Shown here piece after piece: positions 41,138 through 50,083 of a stretch of 64,000 bases of DNA. The stretch is from Thermanaerovibrio acidaminovorans DSM 6589 (lineage in GTDB: Bacteria; Synergistota; Synergistia; Synergistales; Synergistaceae): the NCBI RefSeq assembly GCF_000024905.1, contig NC_013522.1, forward strand, positions 744,001-808,000, given 5' to 3'. The notes below the pieces were generated by a model, which worked only from the letters and a program-made list of their open reading frames with translations, had not been told where the DNA came from and ran no database searches. Within the stretch, counting starts at the first letter, position 1. Every line of letters starts with the position of its first letter. The position numbers and the translations under genes were made by a program.

Positions 41138-41488
41138 AACAGGTTAGATTGACCTGGGGTTCAGGGAGGAGGTGCGACGGTGATGTCCAAGGTCCTGATG
41201 CGACGACGAGGGGGTCTTTCTGGTTCCTTCATCAGCTCGATACGGGCGATGAAGGGGATTGGTTCCTTTGCGTCCGACAGAGATGGGGCGTCACCGGCTG
41301 AGAGCGCCCCTCGGAATAGCTAGGAGTACCTCGTGCCCCTGAGCCTCCTCCCGAAGAAAGGCCCCGCCAGCGCGGCCAAGTAGGGGGGATCCCGATAACG
41401 ATCGGGGTAAAGGGGTCGTCACAGGACGGCAAATTGGGTGGCACCGCGGGCTAGGAGGCCCGTCCCAAAGGGGACGGGCCTCCTTTTT
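41138..41488 (+). promoter_or_regulatory. T-box riboswitch leader upstream of argG
   Basis: The T-box sequence GGGTGGCACCGCGG (41436-41449) sits just before a strong terminator, the normal antiterminator position. GGGAGGAGG (41164-41172) pairs with CCTCCTCCC (41344-41352) to close a stem I of about 190 nt, and a GAGC element adjoins the 3' strand as in other T-box stems. Transcription of argG should rise when the matching uncharged tRNA binds. The specifier could not be assigned with confidence; a CGU (Arg) triplet at 41332-41334 in the 3' arm is one candidate. Confidence 0.88.
41454..41488 (+). terminator. T-box-controlled terminator before argG
   Basis: A 13-bp stem, GGAGGCCCGTCCC/GGGACGGGCCTCC, with an AAAG loop is followed by TTTTT. 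The T-box bases upstream would pair in the competing antiterminator. Confidence 0.9.
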
Positions 41489-41539
41489 ATTAGGGAGTAA
41501 TTTTAATTTTATAAGAATAAAAGAAGGGGGAAGTTTAAG

Positions 41540-42772
41540 ATGACTTACAAGGGCAAGTTGGTGTTGGCGTACAGCGGCGGGCTGGATACCTCGGTGGCCA
41601 TACCCTGGCTCAAGGAGCAGGGGTACGAGGTTATAACCTTCACCGCCGACGTGGGGCAGCCCATAGACCTGGAGGGGACCAAGGCCAAGGCCATCAAGTC
41701 CGGGGCCAGCAAGGCCTACATAGCGGACCTGAGGGAGGAGTTCGTGGAGGAGTTCGTGTGGAGATCCCTTAAGGCCAACGCCATGTACCAGGGCACCTAC
41801 CCGCTCAACTCCGCTCTCTCCAGGCCCCTCATAGCCAGCCACCTGGTGAAGGTGGCGGAGGAGGAGGGGGCGGTGGCCATCGCCCACGGTTGCACCGGCA
41901 AGGGGCAGGATCAGGTGAGGATAGAGGTGTGCGCCAAGGCGCTCAACCCTGACATAGTGGTGGAGGCCCCGGTTAGGGACTGGCACTTCTCCAGGGACGA
42001 GGAGATAGAGTACGCGGAGAAGCACGGGATACCCATACCGGTCACCAAGTCCAGTCCCTACAGCATCGATGAGAACCTGTGGGGCAGGTCCATAGAGTGC
42101 GGGATCCTGGAAGACCCGTGGGAGGAGGCCCCCAGCGATGCCTTCAAGATGACCGTGGACCCCTGGGACGCGCCGGATGAGCCGGTGACAATCGAGATAG
42201 GCTTTGAGAAGGGGCTGCCGGTCTCCCTGAACGGAAAGCCCATGTCCGGCGTGGCCCTCATAGAGATGCTGAACCAAATAGCCGGCAAGGCCGGGGTGGG
42301 CAGGATCGACATGATAGAGGATCGTCTGGTGGGCTTCAAGAGCCGGGAGGTCTACGAGTGCCCCGGGGCGGTCACCCTGATAGGGGCCCATAAGGCGCTG
42401 GAGACCCTGACCTTGCCCAAGGAGGTCCTCAAGGCCAAGAGGGAACTGGAGGTCAAGTACGCGGAGCTAACCTACGAGGGCTACTGGTTCTCCCCCCTGA
42501 AGGACGCCATTGATGCCTTCATCGACAAGACCCAGGAGGTGGTTTCCGGGGTGGTCAAGGTCAGGCTCTTCAAGGGACAAGCCATGGTGGTGGGCATGAA
42601 GTCCCCCAACGCCCTCTACAGGGAGGACCTGGCCACCTACTCCCACGGCGACAAGTTCGACCACAAATCTGCGGTGGGCTTCATAACCGTCTGGGGGCTC
42701 CCCATAAAGACCTGGAGCCAGATGCACGGCAAGAAGTCCGATCAGGTTTCCAAGGCCATCGGGATGGAGTAG
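41540..42772 (+). CDS. argG: Argininosuccinate synthase
   Basis: A 410-residue enzyme that joins citrulline and aspartate with ATP to make argininosuccinate, the next-to-last step of arginine synthesis. The PP-loop AYSGGLDTSVA (about residues 9-19) binds ATP. HGCTGKGQDQVRIE near 115 and the SSPYSIDENLWGRSIECG segment near 172 are family signatures. The length is typical. Upstream lies a T-box leader. No argH or carbamoyl-transferase gene is next to it; a transcription terminator follows. Confidence 0.97.
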   Translation: MTYKGKLVLAYSGGLDTSVAIPWLKEQGYEVITFTADVGQPIDLEGTKAKAIKSGASKAYIADLREEFVEEFVWRSLKANAMYQGTYPLNSALSRPLIASHLVKVAEEEGAVAIAHGCTGKGQDQVRIEVCAKALNPDIVVEAPVRDWHFSRDEEIEYAEKHGIPIPVTKSSPYSIDENLWGRSIECGILEDPWEEAPSDAFKMTVDPWDAPDEPVTIEIGFEKGLPVSLNGKPMSGVALIEMLNQIAGKAGVGRIDMIEDRLVGFKSREVYECPGAVTLIGAHKALETLTLPKEVLKAKRELEVKYAELTYEGYWFSPLKDAIDAFIDKTQEVVSGVVKVRLFKGQAMVVGMKSPNALYREDLATYSHGDKFDHKSAVGFITVWGLPIKTWSQMHGKKSDQVSKAIGME

Positions 42773-42789
42773 GGGACCTGGGAAAACAA

Positions 42790-42824
42790 GGGGGACTTGG
42801 TGCTCCAAGCCCCCCGTATTTTTA
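42790..42824 (+). terminator. argG terminator
   Basis: GGGGG-A-CTTGG-TGCT-CCAAG-CCCCC hairpin with one bulged A, followed by GTATTTTTAT, between convergent genes. Confidence 0.75.
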
Positions 42825-42838
42825 TCTTAGGGACCTCA

Positions 42839-43798
42839 TCATTGGGGTCCCCATAGGTCCCCCTGCCGGAGGCCCATCTGGACCATCCTCCGCCTCAACC
42901 GGTCAATGAAGCCCCCCTTATCCAGGATCCAATCGGGGGCCACCAGCCGGTCCCTCGGGGCGTCGGCGGTGAGGCGCTGCACTATCCCATCTGGGGGCAT
43001 GTTCCTTAACGCCAATATCAGCTGTTCCATGTACTCCTCCTCCCCGACGGGGCTGAAGAGCCCCGCCCGGTACAGGCCATCCAGCTCGGATCCGGCCAGC
43101 ACGTGTAGCGGGTGGAACTTGACCGCCCGGCCCCCCAGGTTGAAGACCGCCCTGGCGTCGTCGGCCAGATCGGAGACCTCCCCCATGGGTATGCCGCCGA
43201 TCAGATGTGCACAAACCAGGACCCCGGGGATCGACGCCAGGGACGATACCGCCTCACGGGACGCATCACCATGGTGTCCCCGCTTGAGCCACTCCAGCTT
43301 GCGGTCTCCCATGGTCTGGACCCCCACCTCCGCCCAGGTCTCGAGCCCCCGATCCACCAGCCGGGAGAGCATGCGGCGGAACTCCATAGGAACCTGGTCG
43401 GGCCTGATGCCGAAGGAGACCCCCACCACCGAGATCCCCAACTTGGATGCGGTCCCAATGGCCAGCTCCACGTCCCTCTCTAGGTCAGGGATCGGAGCGT
43501 TGGTGAAGCTGTAGCTCTGGAAGTAGAGGATCACCATTCGGGTTCCGGACCTTAAGATCCGCTCCCCCTTGATCCTGATCTGCTCCTCAAGGCGGATCCC
43601 CATCATGTGGGACCCGTCTCCGCCGCCCAGGGGGTCACAGAAGATGCATCCCCCTTCGCCTAGGGACCTCCTGTTAGGGCAGCCGGATCCGGTGTCCAAC
43701 GTCAGCTTCCGGACCGGTCCTCCGTGCCGGCGGCGCAGGATCCCTGACCAGCCGTTCCAGAGGTCGTTCGGGTGGTTATTTATGGGGTTCACTCTCAT
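42839..43798 (-). CDS. Radical SAM protein, YtqA/YhcC type
   Basis: A 319-residue radical SAM enzyme. Three cluster-binding cysteines are C40, C51 and C54 (GCPNRRSLGEGGCIFC), with the wide first spacing typical of the TIGR01212 (YhcC/YtqA) family. The following YFQSYSFTNAP and GIRPDQ segments fit the barrel. The E. coli relative is poorly characterised. The start overlaps the purE stop by 23 nt, so it is the last gene of the purine transcript. Whether it works with purine synthesis is unknown. Confidence 0.88.
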   Translation of the reverse strand: MRVNPINNHPNDLWNGWSGILRRRHGGPVRKLTLDTGSGCPNRRSLGEGGCIFCDPLGGGDGSHMMGIRLEEQIRIKGERILRSGTRMVILYFQSYSFTNAPIPDLERDVELAIGTASKLGISVVGVSFGIRPDQVPMEFRRMLSRLVDRGLETWAEVGVQTMGDRKLEWLKRGHHGDASREAVSSLASIPGVLVCAHLIGGIPMGEVSDLADDARAVFNLGGRAVKFHPLHVLAGSELDGLYRAGLFSPVGEEEYMEQLILALRNMPPDGIVQRLTADAPRDRLVAPDWILDKGGFIDRLRRRMVQMGLRQGDLWGPQ

Positions 43799-44297
43799 CG
43801 AGGGTGGGGAGGCCCTCTTGGGCCAGCTCCAGGTTGGCCCTCCGGGTGTGCTCCCGGCTCTCCTCCCTCATCTCTTTGAGCCTATCCCGCACCGCATTGT
43901 CCTCCAGGGCGATGATCCTGGCGGCCAGGATGGCGGCGTTCTTGGCTCCGTCGACCCCCACCGACGCCACCGGAATCCCCGGTGGCATCTGGGATGTGGA
44001 GAGAAGGGCGTCGAGGCCCCCCATGACCCCTCCGCTCAAGGGGACCCCTATCACCGGAAGGTCCGTGTGGGCTGCCACCGCTCCGGGCAGGGCGGCGGAG
44101 AGCCCCGCCATGGCGATTATGACCTTGAATCCCCCCTCAATGGCCCCGTTGGCTATGGTGGACACCCTGTCAGGGTTCCTGTGGGCGGATGCCACGGTTA
44201 CCCGGAACGGGATGCCAAGGGAGGCCAACACCTCACCACAGGCCTTGGCGTGTTTGGCGTCCGACTTTGACCCCAGCATTATCAGAACCTTGGTCAT
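43776..44297 (-). CDS. purE: N5-carboxyaminoimidazole ribonucleotide mutase (PurE)
   Basis: A 173-residue flavodoxin-like octamer subunit. Signatures are MLGSKSDAKHAKAC at the N terminus, VASAHRNPDRV near residue 35 and the AGLSAALPGAVAAHTDLPVIG loop near 64-84. It moves the carboxyl group to give CAIR. No purK is seen in the window, so this could be a class II PurE using CO2 directly; the sequence alone does not settle this. It starts 3 nt after the purD stop. Confidence 0.93.
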   Translation of the reverse strand: MTKVLIMLGSKSDAKHAKACGEVLASLGIPFRVTVASAHRNPDRVSTIANGAIEGGFKVIIAMAGLSAALPGAVAAHTDLPVIGVPLSGGVMGGLDALLSTSQMPPGIPVASVGVDGAKNAAILAARIIALEDNAVRDRLKEMREESREHTRRANLELAQEGLPTLDESEPHK

Positions 44298-44300
44298 GTT

Positions 44301-45575
44301 TTAAACCTCCCCCATGGCCCTAAGGCCGATGTCACTCCTGTAAAAGCCCCCCTGAAGGTGGATCCGGCGGATCCGATCGTAGGCCCGCTCACGGGCCTCC
44401 TTCAGGTCCTCTCCGATCCCTACAACGGTGAGCACCCTACCCCCGGAGCTCACAAGGCCGCCGGATTCGAGCCGGGTGCCGGAGTGGAACACCAGGGAGG
44501 TGCCATCGTCAAAGGGGTCCGCCCCCTGGATGTGCCTTCCGGTGATCGGCCTGGCAGGGTAGCCCTCGGACGCCAGGACCACCCCAAGGGCCGTCTTGTG
44601 GTCCTCAACGACCCGGTCCACGTCCAGCCTGCCATCCGCCGCCTTCCAGCACAGGCTGAGCCATTGGTCCCCTATGACCGGGATGGTGACCTGGGTCTCC
44701 GGATCCCCCATCCGTACGTTGTACTCAAGGACCCATATGGACCCGTCGTCCCTCACCATGAGACCCATGTAAAGGATGCCCCTGTACCGGATCCCCATGG
44801 CCTTGAGGCCCCTAAGGGTGGGCTCCAGGACCTCCCCTCGGATCTTGGAGAGCAGTTCCTCCCTCTCCCAGGGGACCGGACAGTAGGCCCCCATGCCGCC
44901 GGTGTTGGGCCCCCGGTCCCCCTCGTAGGCCCTCTTGTGGTCCTGGCTGAGGGGGAGGATAATCCCCCTGTCTCCGTCCACCATGGCCAGGGCGGTGATC
45001 TCGAAGCCCCCTATGTGGTCCTCTATGACCACCTTGGAGCCCGCATCGCCCAGGATCCCGCGCTCTATCAGGTCCTCACAGTAACGGATCGCCTCATCTA
45101 GGTCCTGGGTTATCAGGACCCCCTTTCCCGCCGCCAGCCCGTCTGCCTTGATGACATAGGGGGGCCGTCGGATCGAGAGGGCCCTACGGCACTCCCTCAC
45201 ATTGGAACAGACGTCGAACTGGGCGGTCCTCACCGAGTTGTCCGTCATGAAGGCCTTGGCGAAGGCCTTGCTTCCCTCCAGCTGGGCCCCCTTGGAGCCC
45301 GGGCCAAGGACCCGGATCCCCGCATCCAGCAGAGGATCCGCCACCCCGGCCACAAGGGGGGCCTCGGGTCCCACTATGACCAGGTCCACCCCCAAGTCCT
45401 TCGCCGCCTTGAGCACCGCAGGGGGATCGCAGATGTCCAATGGGACGGACCTGCCCACGTTGGACGTTCCCCCGTTTCCGGGGGCCATGAAGACCTCCTG
45501 GACCTGTGGGGACCTGGAGACCCCCCAGCCCATGGCGTGTTCCCTTCCTCCGGATCCTAGGATCATAACCCTCAT
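44301..45575 (-). CDS. purD: Phosphoribosylamine-glycine ligase (GAR synthetase)
   Basis: A 424-residue ATP-grasp enzyme for the second step of purine synthesis. The N terminus MRVMILGSGGREHAMGWGVS is the family signature. VKADGLAAGKGVLI (ATP binding) and NTGGMGAYCPVP are clear, and RMGDPETQV closes the active site. The ATG at 45575 is used because the family begins there; a longer open frame upstream overlaps purH. The gap to purH is 19 nt. Confidence 0.96.
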   Translation of the reverse strand: MRVMILGSGGREHAMGWGVSRSPQVQEVFMAPGNGGTSNVGRSVPLDICDPPAVLKAAKDLGVDLVIVGPEAPLVAGVADPLLDAGIRVLGPGSKGAQLEGSKAFAKAFMTDNSVRTAQFDVCSNVRECRRALSIRRPPYVIKADGLAAGKGVLITQDLDEAIRYCEDLIERGILGDAGSKVVIEDHIGGFEITALAMVDGDRGIILPLSQDHKRAYEGDRGPNTGGMGAYCPVPWEREELLSKIRGEVLEPTLRGLKAMGIRYRGILYMGLMVRDDGSIWVLEYNVRMGDPETQVTIPVIGDQWLSLCWKAADGRLDVDRVVEDHKTALGVVLASEGYPARPITGRHIQGADPFDDGTSLVFHSGTRLESGGLVSSGGRVLTVVGIGEDLKEARERAYDRIRRIHLQGGFYRSDIGLRAMGEV

Positions 45576-45594
45576 GGGAAGATACCCCCCTCGG

Positions 45595-47124
45595 TCAGTG
45601 GCGGAAGGTTCTGGTGCCGCCCATGAACATGGACAACCCAAGCTCCAGGGCCCGATCTATCACGTCCCGGTCCCTCACGGAGCCCCCGGGCTGTATTATG
45701 GCCCCTACCCCTTTGGAGTGGGCCACCTCCACCGTGTCGGGGAAGGGGAGGAACGCGTCGGACGCCATGGCGGCCCCATGGGCCGCATCCCCGGCCTTGC
45801 CGAGGGCGAAGGCGGCGGCGTCCACCCGGTTGGTGAATCCGCAGCCCAGCCCCAGTAGCCGTCCCCCCTTGGCCACGGCGATGGCGTTGCTCTTCGCCAG
45901 GGCGGCGCACTTCCATGCGAAAACCAGGTCATCCCACAGGTCAGGCCGCCTCTTTCCGTGCCAGGTCCCGTCCTCCTCCCTTGGGGGGACCGGGATGGGG
46001 TCCTCCTGGACCAGGGTCCCCAGCAGCGTGTCCCTCAGCATCACCTCCATACGAGGGGAGGTTGCCTCCACAAGCCTCAAGGAGCCCCGCCGGGATCTCA
46101 GGAGCTCCAGTGCCTCCGGGTGGAAGGAGGGGGCCAGTACCACCTCGAAGAACCGGTCCGCCAGGATCTCCGCCGCCTGAAGGTCCACCGGCCTGGTCAA
46201 TCCCACTATGCCGCCGAAGGCGGAAACGGGGTCGCAGTCGATGGCGGACGCCAGCGCCTCCCCGATGGTGTCCCCCAGGGCCGCGCCGCAGGGGTTGGTG
46301 TGCTTGATTATCACCGCCGCGCAGGAGTCCCGGAAGAGAAGGATCCCCCGGAGCGCCGCGTCGCTGTCCAGGATGTTGTTGTAGGAGAGCTCCTTGCCCC
46401 CCAGGAGCCTGAAGGGGGGCTCCCCCAGCCTGTCCCATAGGCTGGCCTCCTGATAGGGATTCTCCCCGTAGCGAAGCCTCTGAACCCTCCATAGGGGAAT
46501 GGCGGTCCTGGCTATGGAGGCGTCTTTCATGGGGGATCCGGTGCCGATCCGATCCGACAGGACCGCGGAGATGGTCCCGTCATAGGCGGCGGTGACCGAG
46601 AAGGCCTTCACCGCCAGCCTCTCCCGGGTCTTGGGGGACACGGCCCCCAGGCTGTCAAGTTCCGAGGCCACCGACTCGTAGTCCGCCGGGTGGCACACCA
46701 CCGCCACCCGGCGGTGGTTCTTGGCGGCGGCCCTTATGAGGGTAACCCCCCCTATGTCTACCTTCTCTATGAGCTCCTCAATGGGGGCTTGGGCCCTGGC
46801 GGCCTCCTCGAATGGGTAGAGGGTGCAGACCACCAGGTCTATCCGGGGTACCTGGTGGGAGGCCGCCTCCTCCGAGTCCTCCGCCTCCCTGAAGAGGATG
46901 CCTCCCGCCACCTTGGGATGCAGGGTCTTCACCCTCCCGCCGAACAGGTGCGGGTAGCCGGTCACCTCCTCCACCTCGGTGACCTGGATGCCCAGGCTTC
47001 TTATGAACTTGGCGGTGCCGGAGCTGGATATTATGCGGTACCCCGCCCGGTCTATGGCCCTGACCAACCCCTCCAGGTTGGACTTGTCGTAGGCGGATAC
47101 TATCGCGTACCTGGTCTGATCCAT
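45595..47124 (-). CDS. purH: Bifunctional AICAR transformylase/IMP cyclohydrolase
   Basis: A 509-residue bifunctional enzyme for the last two steps to IMP. The N-terminal MGS-like cyclohydrolase (about residues 1-195) has SSSGTAKFIRSLG and GGRVKTLHPKVAGG. The C-terminal transformylase holds AVIIKHTNPCGAAL near residue 268 and ends with the typical MGGTRTFRH. The ATG at 47124 has GGAGG 9 nt upstream; the codon before it is GTG and is a less likely start. Confidence 0.96.
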   Translation of the reverse strand: MDQTRYAIVSAYDKSNLEGLVRAIDRAGYRIISSSGTAKFIRSLGIQVTEVEEVTGYPHLFGGRVKTLHPKVAGGILFREAEDSEEAASHQVPRIDLVVCTLYPFEEAARAQAPIEELIEKVDIGGVTLIRAAAKNHRRVAVVCHPADYESVASELDSLGAVSPKTRERLAVKAFSVTAAYDGTISAVLSDRIGTGSPMKDASIARTAIPLWRVQRLRYGENPYQEASLWDRLGEPPFRLLGGKELSYNNILDSDAALRGILLFRDSCAAVIIKHTNPCGAALGDTIGEALASAIDCDPVSAFGGIVGLTRPVDLQAAEILADRFFEVVLAPSFHPEALELLRSRRGSLRLVEATSPRMEVMLRDTLLGTLVQEDPIPVPPREEDGTWHGKRRPDLWDDLVFAWKCAALAKSNAIAVAKGGRLLGLGCGFTNRVDAAAFALGKAGDAAHGAAMASDAFLPFPDTVEVAHSKGVGAIIQPGGSVRDRDVIDRALELGLSMFMGGTRTFRH

Positions 47125-47140
47125 CACGATATACCTCCTG

Positions 47141-47743
47141 TCACCATGGGCGAAGTCTTAAGGATGCGAGGGAGAAGTCCCCCTCCTTTAGCCACCGGTC
47201 TATGGTGGCGGGGTAGAGCCGATGCTCCACCCGGTGGACCCTCTCCTCCAGGCTCTCCAGAGTGTCCCCCTCCAGGATCTCCACCGCCTCCTGGGCCAGG
47301 ATGGGACCGTGATCCACCTGCTCGTCCACCAGGTGGACCGTTACCCCCGTGATCCGGACCCCGTAGAGGAAGGCGTCCCTTATCCCGCTTCGCCCCGGGA
47401 AGGAGGGTAGCAGGGAGGGGTGCAGGTTTATCACCTGTCCCCGGTGGCGTCCCACGAAGGGGGCGGAGAGGATCCTCATGAAGCCCGCCAGCACCAGGTG
47501 GCGCACCCGGTGGAGTTCCATGGCCCGGTCTATCTGGCACTCCGCCGCCTCCCTTCCTTTGGAATAGTCAAGGAAGACCGTGTCGAGCCCCTGGCCTGAC
47601 GCCCAGACCATCCCGGGGCAGTCCGGCACGTCGGACCCGACGAAGCCGATCCGGGCGTTGAGGTCACCCCGGTCGATGGCCTCCTTGATGGCCATCAGGT
47701 TGGAACCCCTGCCGGATATGAGGACCCCTATGTTGGGCTTCAT
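47141..47743 (-). CDS. purN: Phosphoribosylglycinamide formyltransferase
   Basis: A 200-residue enzyme that formylates GAR using 10-formyltetrahydrofolate. The motif VLISGRGSNLMAIKEAI begins near residue 7. The catalytic segment is INLHPSLLPSFPG, with the NxH pair at the start, and GVTVHLVDEQVDHGPIL carries the conserved Asp. The ATG overlaps the purM stop by 4 nt (ATGA), which fixes the start. Confidence 0.96.
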   Translation of the reverse strand: MKPNIGVLISGRGSNLMAIKEAIDRGDLNARIGFVGSDVPDCPGMVWASGQGLDTVFLDYSKGREAAECQIDRAMELHRVRHLVLAGFMRILSAPFVGRHRGQVINLHPSLLPSFPGRSGIRDAFLYGVRITGVTVHLVDEQVDHGPILAQEAVEILEGDTLESLEERVHRVEHRLYPATIDRWLKEGDFSLASLRLRPW

Positions 47744-48735
47744 GTCCCGGAAACCCTCCCAATCACTATGAACTCCTCTCCGCACCGGGCAAGGGCATCC
47801 GCAACCTCTGGGAGGTGATCCGGCGACGCCACCAGGACGAAGCCGATGCCCAGGTTGAAGACCCGCCTCATCTCCTCCTCCTCTATGCCCAATTCTCGGA
47901 GGAGGCGGAAGATGAGGGGCCTGTCCCAGGAGGAGTAGTCCACCTGGGCCCTGAGTCCCCGGGGAATTATCCTGCTCACGTTGCCCTCGAGGCCGCCACC
48001 GGTTATGTGGGCCATCCCCTTCACCTTGCGGGTGGATAGGGCCTCCATGGCGGCCCTGACGTACAGCTTGGTGGGCCTTAAAAGCTCCTCCCCAAGGGGA
48101 AGCTGGAACCCCGGTTGGGGCTGTGTCAGGTCAAGCCGGGCCCGTTCCACCGCCAACCTAACCAGGCTGTACCCGTTGCTGTGGATCCCGGAGCTCCTTA
48201 GCCCCAGGAGCAGGTCCCCTTCCTCTATGTTCCCGCCGGTCACGATTTGGTCAATATCCACGATGCCAACCGCGAACCCCGCCAGGTCGAAGCCCTGAGG
48301 GGGGTATACCCAGGGCATCTCCGCAGTCTCCCCCCCCAGGAGGATGCACCCGGACTCCTCGCAGCTCTCCACGATGGACTCCAAGATGGGGGAGAGGGCC
48401 TCCACGTCCAGGGAACCGCACGCCACGTAGTCCAGGAAGAAGAGTGGTCGGGCTCCGCAGGTGACCAGGTCGTTTACGTTCATGGCCACCAGGTCCTGTC
48501 CGAGCCCCCTTAGGATCCCCAACCTCTTGGCCAGCTCCAGCTTGGTTCCTACCCCGTCGCAGCAGGCTGCGAGGGCCTTCCCGTTCCCGAGGTCATACAG
48601 GCCCGCGAAGCCCCCTATCCCGCTTATAACGTTCCTCCGCTGGGATGGGCGGCCCCCCAAAAGGCCCTTTATCCTCTCTACCCAGGCGTCCGCCGCCCAG
48701 AGGCTCACCCCAGCTCCCTCATAGGTCAATCCCAT
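47740..48735 (-). CDS. purM: Phosphoribosylformylglycinamidine cyclo-ligase (AIR synthetase)
   Basis: A 331-residue ATP-dependent enzyme that closes the imidazole ring. Family motifs are CCDGVGTKLELAKRLG, VAMNVNDLVTCGARPLFFLDY, LLGGETAEMP and AHITGGGLEGNVSRI. The start ATG at 48735 lies inside the end of purF and has GGAGG 9 nt upstream; two ATG codons further upstream belong to the spacing region. It shares the fold of PurL. Confidence 0.96.
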   Translation of the reverse strand: MGLTYEGAGVSLWAADAWVERIKGLLGGRPSQRRNVISGIGGFAGLYDLGNGKALAACCDGVGTKLELAKRLGILRGLGQDLVAMNVNDLVTCGARPLFFLDYVACGSLDVEALSPILESIVESCEESGCILLGGETAEMPWVYPPQGFDLAGFAVGIVDIDQIVTGGNIEEGDLLLGLRSSGIHSNGYSLVRLAVERARLDLTQPQPGFQLPLGEELLRPTKLYVRAAMEALSTRKVKGMAHITGGGLEGNVSRIIPRGLRAQVDYSSWDRPLIFRLLRELGIEEEEMRRVFNLGIGFVLVASPDHLPEVADALARCGEEFIVIGRVSGT

Positions 48736-50083
48736 TGGCATCATCCTCCATGTACTCTCCGCTGAAACAGGCGGTGCAGAGCCTGCCCTCGGGGGCCCCT
48801 ATGGCGTTCAAAAGGTCTTCCTGGGTTATGTAGGCCAGCGAGTCCGCTCCCACCTCTTCGGTCAGTTGGTCCAGGTCGAACCGGGCCGCCGCCAGCTCCT
48901 CCGACGAGGGGGTGTCGATGCCGTAGTAACATGGGAACCGGACCGGCGGGGACGCGATCCGAAGGTGCACCTTCGATGCCCCGGCGGATCTCATCAGGTT
49001 AACCACCCGGGAGGCGGTGGTGCCCCTCACTATGGAGTCGTCGATCACCACCACCTCCTTGCCGGATAGGACGCTGGGGTTGGGGTTGAGCTTCACCTTC
49101 ACTCCCGCCTCCCTGACCCTCTGGGTGGGCTGGATGAAGGTCCTCCCCACGTACCGATTCCTGACTATGGCCATCTCGAAGGGACACCGGGCCTCCTCCG
49201 CGTATCCCAGGGCCGCCACGGTGCCGCTATCAGGCATGCCCGCCACCAGGTCAGCCTTCACAGGGCACCGCTTGGCGAGGCGTCGCCCCAGGTTCTTCCT
49301 GGCGTCGTAGACCGATATGCCGTCGATCACGCTGTCGGGTCGGGCGAAGTAGACGAACTCGAAGGAACAGAGGAAGCCCCTCCGGGGCTTAACCGGTATC
49401 CTAAGGGAGGACACGGAGCTACGATCCACCACGATGACCTCCCCGGGCTCCACGTCCCTTACCGGCCTGGCCCCCACCATGTCCAGGGCACAGCTTTCGG
49501 AGGAGAAGTACACCACCCCGTCCCTCTCCCCCATGATCAGGGGCCTGAACCCCCAGGGGTCCCGGGCTGCGATGAGCCGGTCCTCAAGGAGCACCACCAG
49601 GCTGAACGCCCCCCTTATCCTCCTGAGGGCGTCCATTAGGGCGTCCAGGGGCATCTTGTGGGATTGATGGGCCATGAGGTGAAGGATAACCTCCGTGTCC
49701 GACGTGGACTGGAAGATGGCTCCCCGGTCCTCCAGGTACCTCATGATCCCCCCGGAATTGGTCAGGTTGCCGTTGTGGGCTATGGCCACGGGTCCCTTGG
49801 CATAGTTTATGGTCAGGGGCTGGGCGTTCTGAAGTATGGAGTCCCCGCAGGTGGAGTAGCGCACGTGACCTATGGCGGCCCGGGCTGGTATGGAGGACAC
49901 CATGCCCTGGGATATGGCGTTGTGGACCAGCCCCATGCCCTTTATGGACCTGGCAACCCCCCCCTCTATCCACGACAGGCCCGCGGACTCCTGCCCCCTG
50001 TGCTGCAGGGCGAAGAGCCCCAGGTATATGTCCTCCAGTACCGGCCTGCCATCCCTGGAGAAGGCGCCGAAGACCCCGCACAT
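48719..50083 (-). CDS. purF: Amidophosphoribosyltransferase
   Basis: A 454-residue first committed enzyme of purine synthesis, turning PRPP and glutamine into phosphoribosylamine. The protein starts MCGVFGAF, so the nucleophile Cys2 is at the N terminus without a long propeptide. ALQHRGQESAGLSW and the PRPP-binding VVVIDDSIVRGTTASRV are diagnostic. Four cysteines in the C-terminal half could hold the iron-sulfur cluster of the Bacillus-type enzyme. The start overlaps the purL stop by one base (TGATG). Confidence 0.96.
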   Translation of the reverse strand: MCGVFGAFSRDGRPVLEDIYLGLFALQHRGQESAGLSWIEGGVARSIKGMGLVHNAISQGMVSSIPARAAIGHVRYSTCGDSILQNAQPLTINYAKGPVAIAHNGNLTNSGGIMRYLEDRGAIFQSTSDTEVILHLMAHQSHKMPLDALMDALRRIRGAFSLVVLLEDRLIAARDPWGFRPLIMGERDGVVYFSSESCALDMVGARPVRDVEPGEVIVVDRSSVSSLRIPVKPRRGFLCSFEFVYFARPDSVIDGISVYDARKNLGRRLAKRCPVKADLVAGMPDSGTVAALGYAEEARCPFEMAIVRNRYVGRTFIQPTQRVREAGVKVKLNPNPSVLSGKEVVVIDDSIVRGTTASRVVNLMRSAGASKVHLRIASPPVRFPCYYGIDTPSSEELAAARFDLDQLTEEVGADSLAYITQEDLLNAIGAPEGRLCTACFSGEYMEDDANGIDL

